DNA from: Saccharibacillus deserti
GTDB lineage: Bacteria; Bacillota; Bacilli; Paenibacillales; Paenibacillaceae
Assembly: GCF_013618475.1 (NCBI RefSeq)
Contig: NZ_JABJVN010000004.1
Span: 331,194-395,193 of the forward strand
Reading direction: 5' to 3'
DNA: 64,000 nucleotides
Part shown: piece after piece, positions 36,922-46,461 of the stretch
Layout of the letters: the number at the start of each line of letters is the position of its first letter
Position numbering within the stretch: position 1 is the stretch's first letter
Notes under the pieces: model-generated
Seen by the model: only the letters and a program-made list of their open reading frames with translations
Databases searched by the model: none
What the model was told of the DNA's origin: nothing
Translations under genes and position numbers: made by a program

Positions 36922-37344
36922 ATGCTGAAAAAGATCCCGAAGATCCTGTCTCCCGACCTCGTCCATGCGCTGATGAAAATGGGCCACGGCGACGAAATCG
37001 TGCTGGCCGATGCCAATTTCCCCGGCCACTCGCTGCATGAACGCGTCATTCGCTGCGACGGCCTCGGCATCCCTTCGCTGCTCGACGCGATGCTGGAACT
37101 GCTGCCGCTCGATCCGTACGCCGAACATCAGGCGGCGCTGATGAGCGTCGTGTCCGGCGATCCTATCGTGCCGACGGTCTGGGATACGTACCGCGAAGTG
37201 ATCGCCCGCCACGACGCCTCCGCTCAGATCGCTTTCGAAGAGCGTTTCGCTTTCTACGAACGCGCCCGCGGCGCCTATGCGATCGTCGTAACCGGCGAAG
37301 AAGCCCTGTACGGGAATATTCTTTTGAAAAAAGGCGTGATCTAG
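36922..37344 (+). CDS. fucU: L-fucose mutarotase (RbsD/FucU family)
   Basis: A 140-aa cytosolic protein that interconverts fucose anomers. The FucU pattern is clear: ILSPDLVHALMKMGHGDEIVLADANFP with catalytic His, CDGLGIPSLLDAMLELLPLDPY, then YERARGAYAIVVTGEEALYGNILLKKGV at the C-terminus. It starts 18 bp after fucA with GGAAGGAG upstream and is the last gene of the operon. Confidence 0.93.
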   Translation: MLKKIPKILSPDLVHALMKMGHGDEIVLADANFPGHSLHERVIRCDGLGIPSLLDAMLELLPLDPYAEHQAALMSVVSGDPIVPTVWDTYREVIARHDASAQIAFEERFAFYERARGAYAIVVTGEEALYGNILLKKGVI

Positions 37345-37449
37345 TTCGCTGCAATTCGAACCTTTTGCAGCGGACCCCGGTCTGGTTCCTGCAATCAAGC
37401 CTGTGCAGGCAGCGGACACGCCCGTCTTCTGCGACTCCGCTTCATCGGC

Positions 37450-37499
37450 AAAAAGCCGGATTTCCCGCCTCGGCATATCGAGGGAGAATCCGGCTTTTT
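37450..37499. terminator. Bidirectional terminator after the fucose operon
   Basis: Long imperfect stem beginning GCCGGATT / AATCCGGC, flanked by A-run and T-run, serving fucU on plus and the phosphatase gene on minus. Confidence 0.85.
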
Positions 37500-37617
37500 C
37501 GTCTGTTCTTTTTCTTTTACATGTCCGTTCTGCTGTGACTCACTCGTTCGCGTGCTGCTTCTTCCGCCTGCTCGTTCACTTCCTGACGCTTCCACTCGCT
37601 CACCCTGCGTACCCGTT

Positions 37618-38268
37618 TCACTGATCGAACCCGATCCACTTGAACTGCCCGTCTTCGTGCTCCAGAATCGTTACGCTCGCGTTCTTGATCTCGATCGTGA
37701 CGTCGACGCCTTCGCACAGTTGATTGACGATATTGCGGATCGTGTTGCCGTGGGTGACGATCAGAACCTTGGCGTCGCCGGTATAATCGAGATCGATCAC
37801 CGTCTGCAGCCCGCCGCGGATCCGCGTCCAGAGCTCTTCGAAGTTCTCCGCGTGATGGTACGGATCGGCTTTCTTGGTCATGTCCGCGAATTCGGCGACC
37901 GTGACCGTCTGCATCAATTCCGCAAAGCTTACCCCCGCATTGTTCTCGGCGATTTTGCCCAAAGCAACCTTGGAGTATTCGCCTTCGAACCCGCCGAAGA
38001 ACGTTTCGCGAAAAGCCTTGATCCGGTTGATGACCGGAACGGGATGCCGGCTTTCGTTCAGTATGAGTTCGGCGGTCTCAAGCGTCCGACCCGAATCGCT
38101 TGTGTAGACATAAGCGAATTCCGTATCGGCCAACCGCTGTCCGGTAGCCGTGGCGACAACCCTGCCTTCATCGGTCAGCGGACTGTCGGACCAACCCTGC
38201 ATTTTTCCGTAGCGGTTCAGATACGTTTCCCCGTGCCTGACGAGGTACAAACTGATTTTCGGGCTCAT
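37618..38268 (-). CDS. Histidine phosphatase family (phosphoglycerate-mutase-like)
   Basis: A 216-aa cytosolic phosphohydrolase. It shows the phosphohistidine motif LVRHGETYLN (His12), Arg in YTSDSGRTLETAEL, Glu in RETFFGGFEGE, and the second His in LIVTHGNTIRNIV. Length and layout fit the GpmB/PhoE/YhfR group, mostly broad phosphatases, rather than glycolytic mutase. ATG 38268 has GGAGGATGG upstream. Substrate unknown. Confidence 0.9.
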   Translation of the reverse strand: MSPKISLYLVRHGETYLNRYGKMQGWSDSPLTDEGRVVATATGQRLADTEFAYVYTSDSGRTLETAELILNESRHPVPVINRIKAFRETFFGGFEGEYSKVALGKIAENNAGVSFAELMQTVTVAEFADMTKKADPYHHAENFEELWTRIRGGLQTVIDLDYTGDAKVLIVTHGNTIRNIVNQLCEGVDVTIEIKNASVTILEHEDGQFKWIGFDQ

Positions 38269-38329
38269 GGACCATCCTCCAGTATCGAATCTTTATTTGA
38301 CTTTATTCCGCAGACCTGTGCCGGTCGGC

Positions 38330-38620
38330 TCAGATGTCCGCCGCGCTGAACTTTTCGGCTTTCAGCGGAGCCGCGAAAAATTCATTGGCGACTTTGAAAA
38401 ATCCCGTAAAATGCGGCGAAGCGTTGTGGCGCTCGATCGCGGCTTCGTCGGCCCAGACTTCAATCATGGTAAACCGGTCGAGCTGGGCAACGTCCTGGGT
38501 CAGCGTATAGCGCAGACAGCCGTCTTCGGCCTGGGAACCGGCAACGAGCGGCTGAACGGTCTGCAGAAAAGCGTCCCGCTTTTCCGGCTTGACCTGCATA
38601 TCGGCATGAATGACAATCAT
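38330..38620 (-). CDS. Antibiotic biosynthesis monooxygenase-like (YgiN/ABM) protein
   Basis: A 96-aa ferredoxin-like ABM-domain protein: MIVIHADMQVKPEKRDAFL, then EDGCLRYTLTQDV, RFTMIEVWADEAAIERHNASPHF and a final KFSAAD. Members act as dimers, some as quinol or heme-type monooxygenases; the substrate cannot be told. GAGGAGG lies upstream of ATG 38620. It is 61 bp upstream of the phosphatase gene, so possibly cotranscribed. Confidence 0.85.
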   Translation of the reverse strand: MIVIHADMQVKPEKRDAFLQTVQPLVAGSQAEDGCLRYTLTQDVAQLDRFTMIEVWADEAAIERHNASPHFTGFFKVANEFFAAPLKAEKFSAADI

Positions 38621-38732
38621 CGTACATCCTCCTCTATGAATAATCTGATTCCGGGAATCCGATTCCGATAGGTCGATCCCGCTCTCTTGTTCCAGCTTAC
38701 CACAGACAGACCGGGCAAATCACGGCCGGCGT

Positions 38733-39623
38733 TTATCCGAAAAAGTCGTAGGTCCGCGTCCATTCGCGCTTCCCGCCCGGCGCAAGCTCGATCGCGATAA
38801 AGACTTCGGGCGCAACCACATGTCCCGCTCCCCATACTCCAAGCTTGGAAGCGTCGAAGTCTCCGCGTTCGCGCACGCCCGCTCCGCTGGGTTGGTGCAG
38901 CAGCTCCCAGTAGGGCGCTTCGCCGACAGTGAATCCGCCGAACAAACTGTAATATTCTCCGCCTGCCAAAGCGTTCCAGGTCATCCGGCCGGCCGAAAGT
39001 TCCAGTTTGTCTTCCACGCCGCCGTCGCCGAGCAGGTGCAGTTCCGGTTCGTACGGCAAATTCAGTATATAATCCGGTCCTACCGGATGCCCGCCGATCC
39101 CCATGAAATTATGTACGTATTCGCTGGTCGAGAAACTCTTCGTCCCCGTATTGTCCAGCTTGTAACGGATATGCAGGCTGCGGCCGTCAATTTCGACCGT
39201 TTTGGCGAGCACGGCCGCATAGCCGTTATGTTCCGGCGCCGTGGAAGTGAAGCGGACCCATGCGGGCCCGATTTCCGTTTGGACTTCGTAGGCTTCGACA
39301 GGATACGTTCGGGCAAAATTGTAACTTTCGTCGTCGATTCGCGTCAGCGCGCCGATGCCGAGTTTGACAAAGGAATCGCCGGGTTCCGCTTCTTCATAGC
39401 CGATCGCTTTTTCGATGCCGAACTCCCCGGACAGTCCTTCGCCGCCCGTTCCCTGACCCGCGACCAGACTCTCCGGTACGCAAAAGTTCAAACCTGCGCT
39501 TTGGAGTCTCACCTGCGTAATCCATCCGGTCCGGTCGAACCGTGTTCCGGTGCAGGTCTCCGGAGCTTTGATCGTGACCGTGAGCTCTTCCCCGGTCAGC
39601 GTATATTCGCGTGTTTCGTTCAT
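38733..39623 (-). CDS. Aldose-epimerase-like (galactose mutarotase fold) protein
   Basis: A 296-aa soluble beta-sandwich protein. ATG 39623 is chosen because GAGGAGGAACT precedes it; the longer frame lacks a site. Features that recall mutarotase-fold proteins are TGTRFDRTGWITQV near the start, IGIGALTRIDDESYNF, HIRYKLDNTGTKSFSTSEYVHNFMGIGG with a His at a likely sugar position, and WELLHQPSGAGV. It may interconvert sugar anomers or bind sugar. It lies near the GH42 gene on the same strand, separated by a terminator. Confidence 0.65.
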   Translation of the reverse strand: MNETREYTLTGEELTVTIKAPETCTGTRFDRTGWITQVRLQSAGLNFCVPESLVAGQGTGGEGLSGEFGIEKAIGYEEAEPGDSFVKLGIGALTRIDDESYNFARTYPVEAYEVQTEIGPAWVRFTSTAPEHNGYAAVLAKTVEIDGRSLHIRYKLDNTGTKSFSTSEYVHNFMGIGGHPVGPDYILNLPYEPELHLLGDGGVEDKLELSAGRMTWNALAGGEYYSLFGGFTVGEAPYWELLHQPSGAGVRERGDFDASKLGVWGAGHVVAPEVFIAIELAPGGKREWTRTYDFFG

Positions 39624-39736
39624 CTTGAGTTCCTCCTCGATATTCGCGGCCGGTTTCCCGAAGCCGCCGTCCGCCCGTTGTCCCATCATAGCGCGGCCCG
39701 GCCAAAAAGGGTACTGCTCCGCCTCCGGTCTAACGC

Positions 39737-39763
39737 AAAAAGGACAGGCGCGGGCCTATCCTT
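39737..39763 (-). terminator. Terminator after the GH42 gene
   Basis: On minus, AAGGATAGGC pairs with GCCTGTCCTT (one G-U) around a short loop, followed by a T-run. Confidence 0.8.
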
Positions 39764-39815
39764 GTTGTCGGACGGTTGGATCGTTTATCGGTTCCGGCAC
39801 CCCCGAAGGCACGGT

Positions 39816-41879
39816 TCAATCCAGGGCCACGCCGTCTTCCATCGCCGCCGAGCAGGCCGCGCTTTCGCGGTCTTCGACGATCGCGAAACCCCAGGCCGGC
39901 AGACGCAGCAGTTGGCCGTGCCGGATGTCCCTGCCCGACAGCAGTTCCCGGCCGTCGCGGTATCCGTATTCGAATGCCGCCGGTTCGCCGGAATAATTCA
40001 GGAAATAGCGTACGCGGCAGCCGGCTCCGTTCACGCCGGATTTGACGACGAGCGGGAACTTGAGCTTCTGCTCTTCGCCCCATAATCCGGCGTCTCGCAG
40101 CACCCGTTCGAACACTTTGAACAGCAGGTCTTCGCCCGGCATGAAACCGATATAAGTCGCCGTGCCTTCGCCGAAGACATTGTGCGTGATTGCCGCGTAC
40201 TCTTTCCACTCGGGATGATCGTAACGCGCCCATACTTCCGCCGTCGTCGGCGTCAGCAGTTCCATCCAGGTCTCTGCGGGATAACTCTCTTCAACGGTAT
40301 CAAGCAGATTGCGTGTCAGCCGGACACGCACGTTTTTCGGTTCGGCAAACAGCTGGTAATTCACGCCGCAGGCACGCTCGATTACCCCCGGCTGGGCGCT
40401 TGTGCGCACCTGAACGTCGGCGTTCGCGAAGCCGCTTTTGAACGTATAGACCACATGCCCGCCTTTTTCCGTGAACCCGTTCAGCTTCTCCAGCAGCAGG
40501 TCCGGTGCGCTGTACAGGGCCGGTACGACGATCAGATCGTATTCCGCCAGCACTTTCGATTCCGTGTCCGGGTGGACGAAGTCGCAGCCGGCATTCAGCT
40601 TGTAGAGCGCATCGTAGCAGCGGCGCACGACGTCATTGTAGAGCACGCCGCCCGGCAGCGGGAACCAGTCGATGGCGCTGAGCGATTCGTTGCTGACCAG
40701 CATCGCGACCCGGTTGATTTTGCGCAGACCGCTTAGCGATCCGCTCAGACGCGCGAAGTCCGCTCCGATCGTCCGGGCTTCCTCGTACACGGGATTCGGC
40801 TGCAGATCGTGGCTGAGCAGTCCTTTCCAATAAGTCTCGAACGAATTGTGGATCGAATGCCAGTGCCAATAGGCGACCATGCCTGCTCCCGAAGCCAGAT
40901 GGCTGAACGCGAGCAGCCGCAGCTGCCCCGGATACGGCGTCCAGTGCGGGAAAGCCTGCGCCTGCGTCTCCAACACCAGATAAGCCGACTGTTTGAGCGA
41001 CCTCGCCAGATCGCCGCCGAACGAAATTTCGATGCCGGTCAGCTCGCTCTGCGAAGGATGGTAGATATCCACGCCCGCAATGTCGAACGGCTTTGAAGCT
41101 TTGAAATGATCCACGTCCCGCTGCACGCCGTACGAGTGGCCGCGCCAGTCGAAATCGAAGTTGTGCGTGGCGAATTGGCCGGGCTTCTTGTAGGCGTTGA
41201 CGATGTCGACCTGCCATGCGAGAAACTCGGTCACGAGCTGCCGCTGGAAGCGGGCGAACTCCGCCCCCAGGCTGCCGTTGATCGTACCGAGCACCGAAGG
41301 GAAATCTTCCCACGCGTCGATACGGTTGCTCCAATAGTCCAACCCGAAGCGGCGGTTCAGCTCGCCGAGATCGCCGCCGAATTTCTCCCGCATCGCTTTG
41401 ACGAAGCGCAGCTGCACGTTGGGACCGGCGGTTCCGTAATGCTTCGTCTCGTTGTCGATCTGATAGCCGATCACCGCCGGATGACCGCAGACGCGGCCGA
41501 TCAATTTGCGAATGATCCGCTCGGCATAGAACAAATAGGCGGGGCTTGCGATGTCCATAATCTGGCGCGCCCCGTATTTCCCCGGACCGCCGCGGGTCTC
41601 GGCCAGCACCTCGGGATGTTCGCGCACCATCCAGGCCGGGACGGCATAGGTCGGCGTACCGACGATCACGGAGATGCCCGCCGCATGCATGGCATCCAAT
41701 ACGCGATCCACCGAAGAGAAATTGAATACTCCGTTTTGCGGTTCATGCGTGCTCCAGGTCGATTCCGCGATCCGTACGACGGTAATGCCCGCCTCCTGCA
41801 TCATCTCGATATCTTTGGCCAGCCGGTCGTCAGGCATATATTCATCGTAATAAGCGACTCCGTAATGCAGACGTTCCAT
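39816..41879 (-). CDS. GH42 beta-galactosidase
   Basis: A 687-aa intracellular beta-galactosidase (no signal peptide). Start region LHYGVAYYDEYMP is the GH42 hallmark. The acid/base Glu is in GYQIDNETK (about residue 147) and the nucleophile Glu in AYLVLETQAQ (about 303). The catalytic TIM barrel is followed by a Rossmann-like trimerisation domain (about 390-600) and a small C-terminal beta domain. Such enzymes commonly act on galactan or arabinogalactan fragments, which fits a plant-glycan lifestyle. GGGTGGG precedes ATG 41879. It stands alone between terminators. Confidence 0.93.
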   Translation of the reverse strand: MERLHYGVAYYDEYMPDDRLAKDIEMMQEAGITVVRIAESTWSTHEPQNGVFNFSSVDRVLDAMHAAGISVIVGTPTYAVPAWMVREHPEVLAETRGGPGKYGARQIMDIASPAYLFYAERIIRKLIGRVCGHPAVIGYQIDNETKHYGTAGPNVQLRFVKAMREKFGGDLGELNRRFGLDYWSNRIDAWEDFPSVLGTINGSLGAEFARFQRQLVTEFLAWQVDIVNAYKKPGQFATHNFDFDWRGHSYGVQRDVDHFKASKPFDIAGVDIYHPSQSELTGIEISFGGDLARSLKQSAYLVLETQAQAFPHWTPYPGQLRLLAFSHLASGAGMVAYWHWHSIHNSFETYWKGLLSHDLQPNPVYEEARTIGADFARLSGSLSGLRKINRVAMLVSNESLSAIDWFPLPGGVLYNDVVRRCYDALYKLNAGCDFVHPDTESKVLAEYDLIVVPALYSAPDLLLEKLNGFTEKGGHVVYTFKSGFANADVQVRTSAQPGVIERACGVNYQLFAEPKNVRVRLTRNLLDTVEESYPAETWMELLTPTTAEVWARYDHPEWKEYAAITHNVFGEGTATYIGFMPGEDLLFKVFERVLRDAGLWGEEQKLKFPLVVKSGVNGAGCRVRYFLNYSGEPAAFEYGYRDGRELLSGRDIRHGQLLRLPAWGFAIVEDRESAACSAAMEDGVALD

Positions 41880-42448
41880 GGGAATCCCACCCTTTCCGCT
41901 TGCCGGACTGCAGAGGCAGATAGCGGATGCCGCGTCCCGGTTGTCCGCACTTGGACCTGCCTGGATACGATCCGGGTCCTGCTCCTGTCCGTAACCTTTT
42001 CGCGGTCGCCGTCCCCATGTCCTGCAAACGCTCTATTTTTGTCGAAGGGGTCTAAATTACCTGTCGCAGCAGACCGCTGTGCGGGTTTGGGTTTTACTCC
42101 CCCTTGACGTTTCCCGGTTCCACATGTTCCGAATTCGCGTTTAAAAAGAAAACCTGCTCAAAAAACGCTGATTCCCGCTCTTTTCGGCCTGCATTTTCTT
42201 TTGTAAGCGTTCAACTGGAATTAAGATGGAAAAAGGCTTTTTTTACATTCGCTTAACAAAAGGGCGTTATACTGATAAAGAGCAGCGTGGAAAAAGGTGA
42301 AAGCCTTGCAACCCGCGGCCGTTTCGCTGCGTAAACGATTTTGTGCCTGCCGGAACGGCTCCGGCGATCAAGCCGACAAATGACCGGATTTGTACGAACA
42401 ATCTGCGTGCCGGGCGCCTGCGCCTGCATGCTGTACTTGGAGGAACTT
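41880..42448. other. Divergent control region between GH42 and ppk
   Basis: No gene is seen in 569 bases. Contains GTAAGCGTTC (42203-42212), which shares its core with the two operator-like sites elsewhere, in the GH42 upstream region, and the PhoP-type ppk promoter described separately. Confidence 0.6.
42221..42273 (+). promoter_or_regulatory. PhoP-box promoter of ppk
   Basis: TTTACA (42242-42247) and TTAACA (42253-42258) lie 11 bases apart; 9 bases later comes a -10 box TATACT (42268-42273). A weaker TTAAGA lies at 42221. In Bacillus the PhoP core region is TT[ACT]A[CT]A direct repeats at about -22 to -38, and these positions fit exactly. No -35 box is present, as usual for activated promoters. 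Confidence 0.65.
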
Positions 42449-44551
42449 ATGGATAATCATACGGCTCACCGGGGAACATCCCCATACTACATCAACCGCG
42501 ACCTCAGCTGGATCGAATTCAATTACCGGGTTCTCGAAGAAGCCCAGGAACCGGAGACACCGCTTCTGGAACGCGCCAAGTTTCTCGGAATCGTCTCGCG
42601 CAATCTGGACGAATTCATGAGCGTCCGGGTAGCCGGCATCCGCAACCAGCTCAAAGCCGGAATCACCAAAAAAGATTTTTCCGGTTACACGCCTCCCGTC
42701 CTGTACAAGCGCCTGACCAAAAGGATCGAGAAGATGATAGCGGCGGAGTACCGTACATACCGAGAACTGGTGCGCCTGATGGCCAAAGAAAGCCTGATGC
42801 TGAACCGTTATGAAGATCTGAGCACCACCCAGCAAAAAGCGGCGGACGATTACTTCCACGATGTAATCTTCCCCGTTCTGACTCCCATGGCGGTCGACCT
42901 CAGCCGGCCTTTCCCGCTGGTGCACAGCCAGAACGTCTATCTGGCGGCGCTGCTTGAACGCGACAATACGCCGGAAGATCTGCCCGACGAAGAACGGTAC
43001 TATTTTGCGATCGTGCAGGTCCCTTCCATTCTGCCACGACTCGTATCGGTAAGTCAGCGCAGCCACAGCAAGAAACAGAGTTACGTACTGATCGACGAAC
43101 TGATCTGCCACCATATCCAGACGCTGTTCAGCGGCCACAAAGCGGTTACCGTGCATGCGTTCCGCCTTACCCGCGACGCCGATCTGGAGATCAACGAAGA
43201 AGAAGCGGACGACCTGCTCGAAGAAATCGAGAAGAAGCTGCGCAAGCGCCGCCGCGGCGCGCCTGTCCGGCTCGAAGTGCAAAAAGGCTTCCATCCCTAC
43301 GCACTGCAGCTGCTCCAGGAAGAATTCGAGATCGAAGACGCCGTGTACGAGATCGACGGACCGATCGACCTCGGCTTCATGTCGTCGTTCGCCGGTTCGG
43401 TCAAGAATCGCGATGCTCTCCGTTATCCGTCCCGGCTGTCCACCTACCCGCCCGAATTCGGGGACGGCGGCGACACCGACTACTTTAGCGTGCTGAAAGA
43501 ACGCGATGTCCTGCTGCACCATCCGTTCGAAACGTTCGATGCCGTCAGCGATTTCGTCGAACAGGCCGCGGAAGATCCGAACGTGATGGCGATCAAGATG
43601 ACGCTGTACCGGGTCAGCAGCAAATCGGCCATTATCCGTTCCCTGGCCGCAGCTGCGGAAGCCGGCAAGCAGGTTACGGTCGTCGTCGAATTGAAAGCCC
43701 GGTTCGACGAAGAACGCAATATCAGCTGGGCGCGCACGCTGGAACAGGCCGGCTGCCATGTCGTCTACGGGCTGGTCGGACTCAAGACGCACGCCAAAGC
43801 GATCCTCGTCGTCCGGCGCGAAGAAGACGGCCTGCGCCGTTACGTGCACGTAGGCACCGGCAACTACAACGATGCGACGGCCAAGCTCTATACGGACGTC
43901 GGCTTGATGACTTCCAATCCTTCGATCGGAGAAGATGCTTCGGAGCTGTTCAATCATATTACCGGCTATTCGAGTCATCCCGACTGGAAAGAGATTTCGG
44001 TCGCGCCGGATACCATGATGGGCACCTTCGTCACCAATATCCGCCGCGAAGCCGATCATGCCAAAGACGGCCGCCCGGCTCGCATCATCGCCAAGTTCAA
44101 CTCGCTGTCCAACCAGCAGATCATCGACGAACTGTACGAAGCGTCCAAAGCCGGCGTCAAAGTCGACTTGATCGTGCGCGGCGTCTGCTGTCTGCGTCCG
44201 GCCGTTCCGGGGCTGAGCGAAAATATTACGGTGCGCAGCATCGTGGACCGGTATCTGGAACACTCCCGGATCTATTACTTCGAGAACGGCGGCGATTCCG
44301 AGATCTTCCTCTCCAGCGCCGACTGGATGACGCGCAACCTGACCCGCCGCGTGGAATTGATGTGCCCGATTCTCGATCCGGGCTGCAAAGACACGCTGCT
44401 GAATATCGTGAAGCTGTACCTCAAAGACAACGTCAAAGCCCGCATCCTGACTTCAAGCGGCGGCTACGAGTCGTTTGACAACGGCGAAGAACCGTTCCGC
44501 AGCCAATTCCGTGCGGAAGATCTCCGGTCCTGGAAATCGACGCTCGTCTGA
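42449..44551 (+). CDS. ppk: Polyphosphate kinase 1
   Basis: A 700-aa enzyme that builds polyphosphate from ATP and can run in reverse. ATG 42449 (MDNHTAHRG) is chosen: TTGGAGGAACTT precedes it, and the next residues PYYINRDLSWIEFNYRVLEEA are the PPK1 N-terminal block. Other motifs are FPVLTPMAVD, ALRYPSRL, LHHPFETFDAVSDF, AIKMTLYRVSS, the phosphorylated-His region GLKTHAKAILVVRRE, HVGTGNYND and SADWMTRNLTRRVEL. Full length for the family. The exopolyphosphatase gene faces it tail to tail across a palindrome, so synthesis and breakdown genes are neighbours but separately transcribed. Confidence 0.97.
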   Translation: MDNHTAHRGTSPYYINRDLSWIEFNYRVLEEAQEPETPLLERAKFLGIVSRNLDEFMSVRVAGIRNQLKAGITKKDFSGYTPPVLYKRLTKRIEKMIAAEYRTYRELVRLMAKESLMLNRYEDLSTTQQKAADDYFHDVIFPVLTPMAVDLSRPFPLVHSQNVYLAALLERDNTPEDLPDEERYYFAIVQVPSILPRLVSVSQRSHSKKQSYVLIDELICHHIQTLFSGHKAVTVHAFRLTRDADLEINEEEADDLLEEIEKKLRKRRRGAPVRLEVQKGFHPYALQLLQEEFEIEDAVYEIDGPIDLGFMSSFAGSVKNRDALRYPSRLSTYPPEFGDGGDTDYFSVLKERDVLLHHPFETFDAVSDFVEQAAEDPNVMAIKMTLYRVSSKSAIIRSLAAAAEAGKQVTVVVELKARFDEERNISWARTLEQAGCHVVYGLVGLKTHAKAILVVRREEDGLRRYVHVGTGNYNDATAKLYTDVGLMTSNPSIGEDASELFNHITGYSSHPDWKEISVAPDTMMGTFVTNIRREADHAKDGRPARIIAKFNSLSNQQIIDELYEASKAGVKVDLIVRGVCCLRPAVPGLSENITVRSIVDRYLEHSRIYYFENGGDSEIFLSSADWMTRNLTRRVELMCPILDPGCKDTLLNIVKLYLKDNVKARILTSSGGYESFDNGEEPFRSQFRAEDLRSWKSTLV

Positions 44552-44579
44552 CCCCCGATTTTGCGGCAAACGAATCAAC

Positions 44580-44618
44580 AAGAAGCCCGTTCCCCGGTAA
44601 CCGGGGAACGGGCTTCTT
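44580..44618. terminator. Shared tail-to-tail terminator of ppk and ppx
   Basis: A perfect 19-bp palindromic stem (core GAAGCCCGTTCCCCGG) with a one-base loop lies between the converging genes; T-rich tails are short on both sides. Confidence 0.75.
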
Positions 44619-44720
44619 GTCTGAACGTCCGCTTCGCTGCGGACACTCGGGAACGAACCTGTATGACGGTTTATGTCTATTCATGCCCGTTTCGTTTCCG
44701 TCAAAGCGGGAGCGGACCTG

Positions 44721-46289
44721 TCAGCCGGCCGACTTGATCTTCAGCCCGATCTTCACGTTCCATTCTTTCTCAAAATCGCGGGCCGCCGCTTTAAGGTCGC
44801 GAATTTCCATAAACGCTTCGTTGCGGCAGGTCAGGGTCAGCTCGAAGCGGTCGCCGCTGCGCTTGGCGGTCAGCTCGGTCACGGCCTGCGTTTCGCTCGC
44901 ATCGAGCGCGGTCGCGAGCTGCAGGACGGCGCCAAGACGCCGCGTACGTTCGTCGTCTTTGGGAAGCAGAATATCTTTGTACGTCTGCGCGGTTACGCTT
45001 TTGCGCCATTTCACTTTGGCGGCAAGAGCCGCGATCAAGGCGGTCAGAATAATCTCCCGGTGCGTCAATCCCGCCAGCGGGCGCTTGGTCAGCAGATACT
45101 GCGTATGTTCCTCGTAATCGATATAGCCGATTTCCGTTCCGGTCTGGTACGTCCAGGCCGCTACGCGCAGCAGTTTGCGGTTCCATTCGTTCTCCCCGCC
45201 TTCGCCCAGCGCTTCGTACAAAATGCGCGCGAAGCGTTCCGTCTGGCGCAGATGAAGCTGGCGCGGCCGCGGCATGTTGGACAGCAGCGCGCGAAGCTCG
45301 AACTCCAGCACGTTCTCGTGTACGGCCTGCTCGGGATGCAGCAGCTCGAAGAACAGCCCTTCGCGCAGTCCCGTCGCACTGACCACGTAACGCGAAGCTT
45401 TCATATGCCGGAACAGGGTGCGGAGGATAATCATCCCCGGCACAATAATGTCGATCCGGTTCTTGGACAAGCCCGGTACCCGCTTGCGATGGTTGTTGTC
45501 CATCCCGGGCAGCGAATGGTAGAAGTAGTCGACGTCTTCGTCCTGCATGACATAATTGTGCGTATGCGGCAGCGAATAGTTGCGGCGCCGTTGATCCATT
45601 TTGCCGAGGCCCCGGATCGTTCCGCCCAGACCCACCAGATCAAGTCCGGGATGTTCGGACATCCAGGGATGCTTTTGGGCTTCCTCCAGAATAAAATGCT
45701 CCAGTTCGCCCATACGCTCTTCTGTCCAAGGACCGCTTCCGCCGAAACGCACATTCATATTGACCGCGCCGAACGGGAACGAGAAGCTCGAGACGCGCTG
45801 GCGTTCCCGAAACAGGGTCACTTCCGTACTGCCGCCGCCGATATCGACGATAAATCCGGTCGCGATATCGATTTTGTTGACGACGCCGATAAAGCCGTAA
45901 TGCCCTTCCATCTCGCCGGGCAGCAGCTCGATATCGAGCCCCGTTTCCCGGTTCAAAATTTCGATGATCTGATCCGAGTTCGAGGCGTTCCGGATCGCGG
46001 CGGTCGCCACGGCCCGAATACGGGTCGCTCCGTAAGCTTCGCATATTTCGGTGAACTGCCTGAGTACCGGCACCACCGAGTGGATCGCCGGAGAAGGCAT
46101 GATGCCTTCCGGCGTCACCAGCGCGCTGAGACGGGCCGCTTCGCGCGACTCGGTCAGCACACGGTACGAACCGCCGCTTTCGCTTTCGTAAACGACAAGC
46201 CGGATCGAGTTAGAGCCGATATCGATAATGCCCGCGCGCAGGCTGACCTGCCCTGCCTCGGGGCGGTTGATTTCGGGTACGGTAGTCAT
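44721..46289 (-). CDS. ppx: Exopolyphosphatase / Ppx-GppA family
   Basis: A 522-aa phosphatase of the actin-like ASKHA fold, expected to release phosphate from polyphosphate ends (or pppGpp). Motifs are GIIDIGSNSIRLVVYE, EAARLS, ATAAIRNASNSDQII, EMEGHYGFIGV, FIVDIGGGSTEVTLF and LVGLGGTIRGL. A C-terminal HD-like helical region spans about 320-500. The start is ATG 46289 (MTTVPEIN), with AAGGAGC upstream. It faces ppk and follows gdpD on the same strand. Confidence 0.93.
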   Translation of the reverse strand: MTTVPEINRPEAGQVSLRAGIIDIGSNSIRLVVYESESGGSYRVLTESREAARLSALVTPEGIMPSPAIHSVVPVLRQFTEICEAYGATRIRAVATAAIRNASNSDQIIEILNRETGLDIELLPGEMEGHYGFIGVVNKIDIATGFIVDIGGGSTEVTLFRERQRVSSFSFPFGAVNMNVRFGGSGPWTEERMGELEHFILEEAQKHPWMSEHPGLDLVGLGGTIRGLGKMDQRRRNYSLPHTHNYVMQDEDVDYFYHSLPGMDNNHRKRVPGLSKNRIDIIVPGMIILRTLFRHMKASRYVVSATGLREGLFFELLHPEQAVHENVLEFELRALLSNMPRPRQLHLRQTERFARILYEALGEGGENEWNRKLLRVAAWTYQTGTEIGYIDYEEHTQYLLTKRPLAGLTHREIILTALIAALAAKVKWRKSVTAQTYKDILLPKDDERTRRLGAVLQLATALDASETQAVTELTAKRSGDRFELTLTCRNEAFMEIRDLKAAARDFEKEWNVKIGLKIKSAG

Positions 46290-46390
46290 GATTGGACAGC
46301 TCCTTATCCCCGGCGCCCGGTATCCGGTCGGGCCGTGATTGCAAACCGGTTTCTTTATGTTTTCATTAGCCTTAACCTTAGCAAACCAAA

Positions 46391-46424
46391 CAGAACGGCG
46401 CAATGCGCGCCGTCCTGTTTTTTT
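46391..46424. terminator. Terminator after gdpD
   Basis: Stem CAGGACGGCGC / GCGCCGTTCTG with a 5-base loop on minus and T-rich tail; a T7 run also follows on plus. Confidence 0.7.
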
Positions 46425-46461
46425 ACACGGATTTTACTTTTCGCTTCGAAAAAAAGTTTTT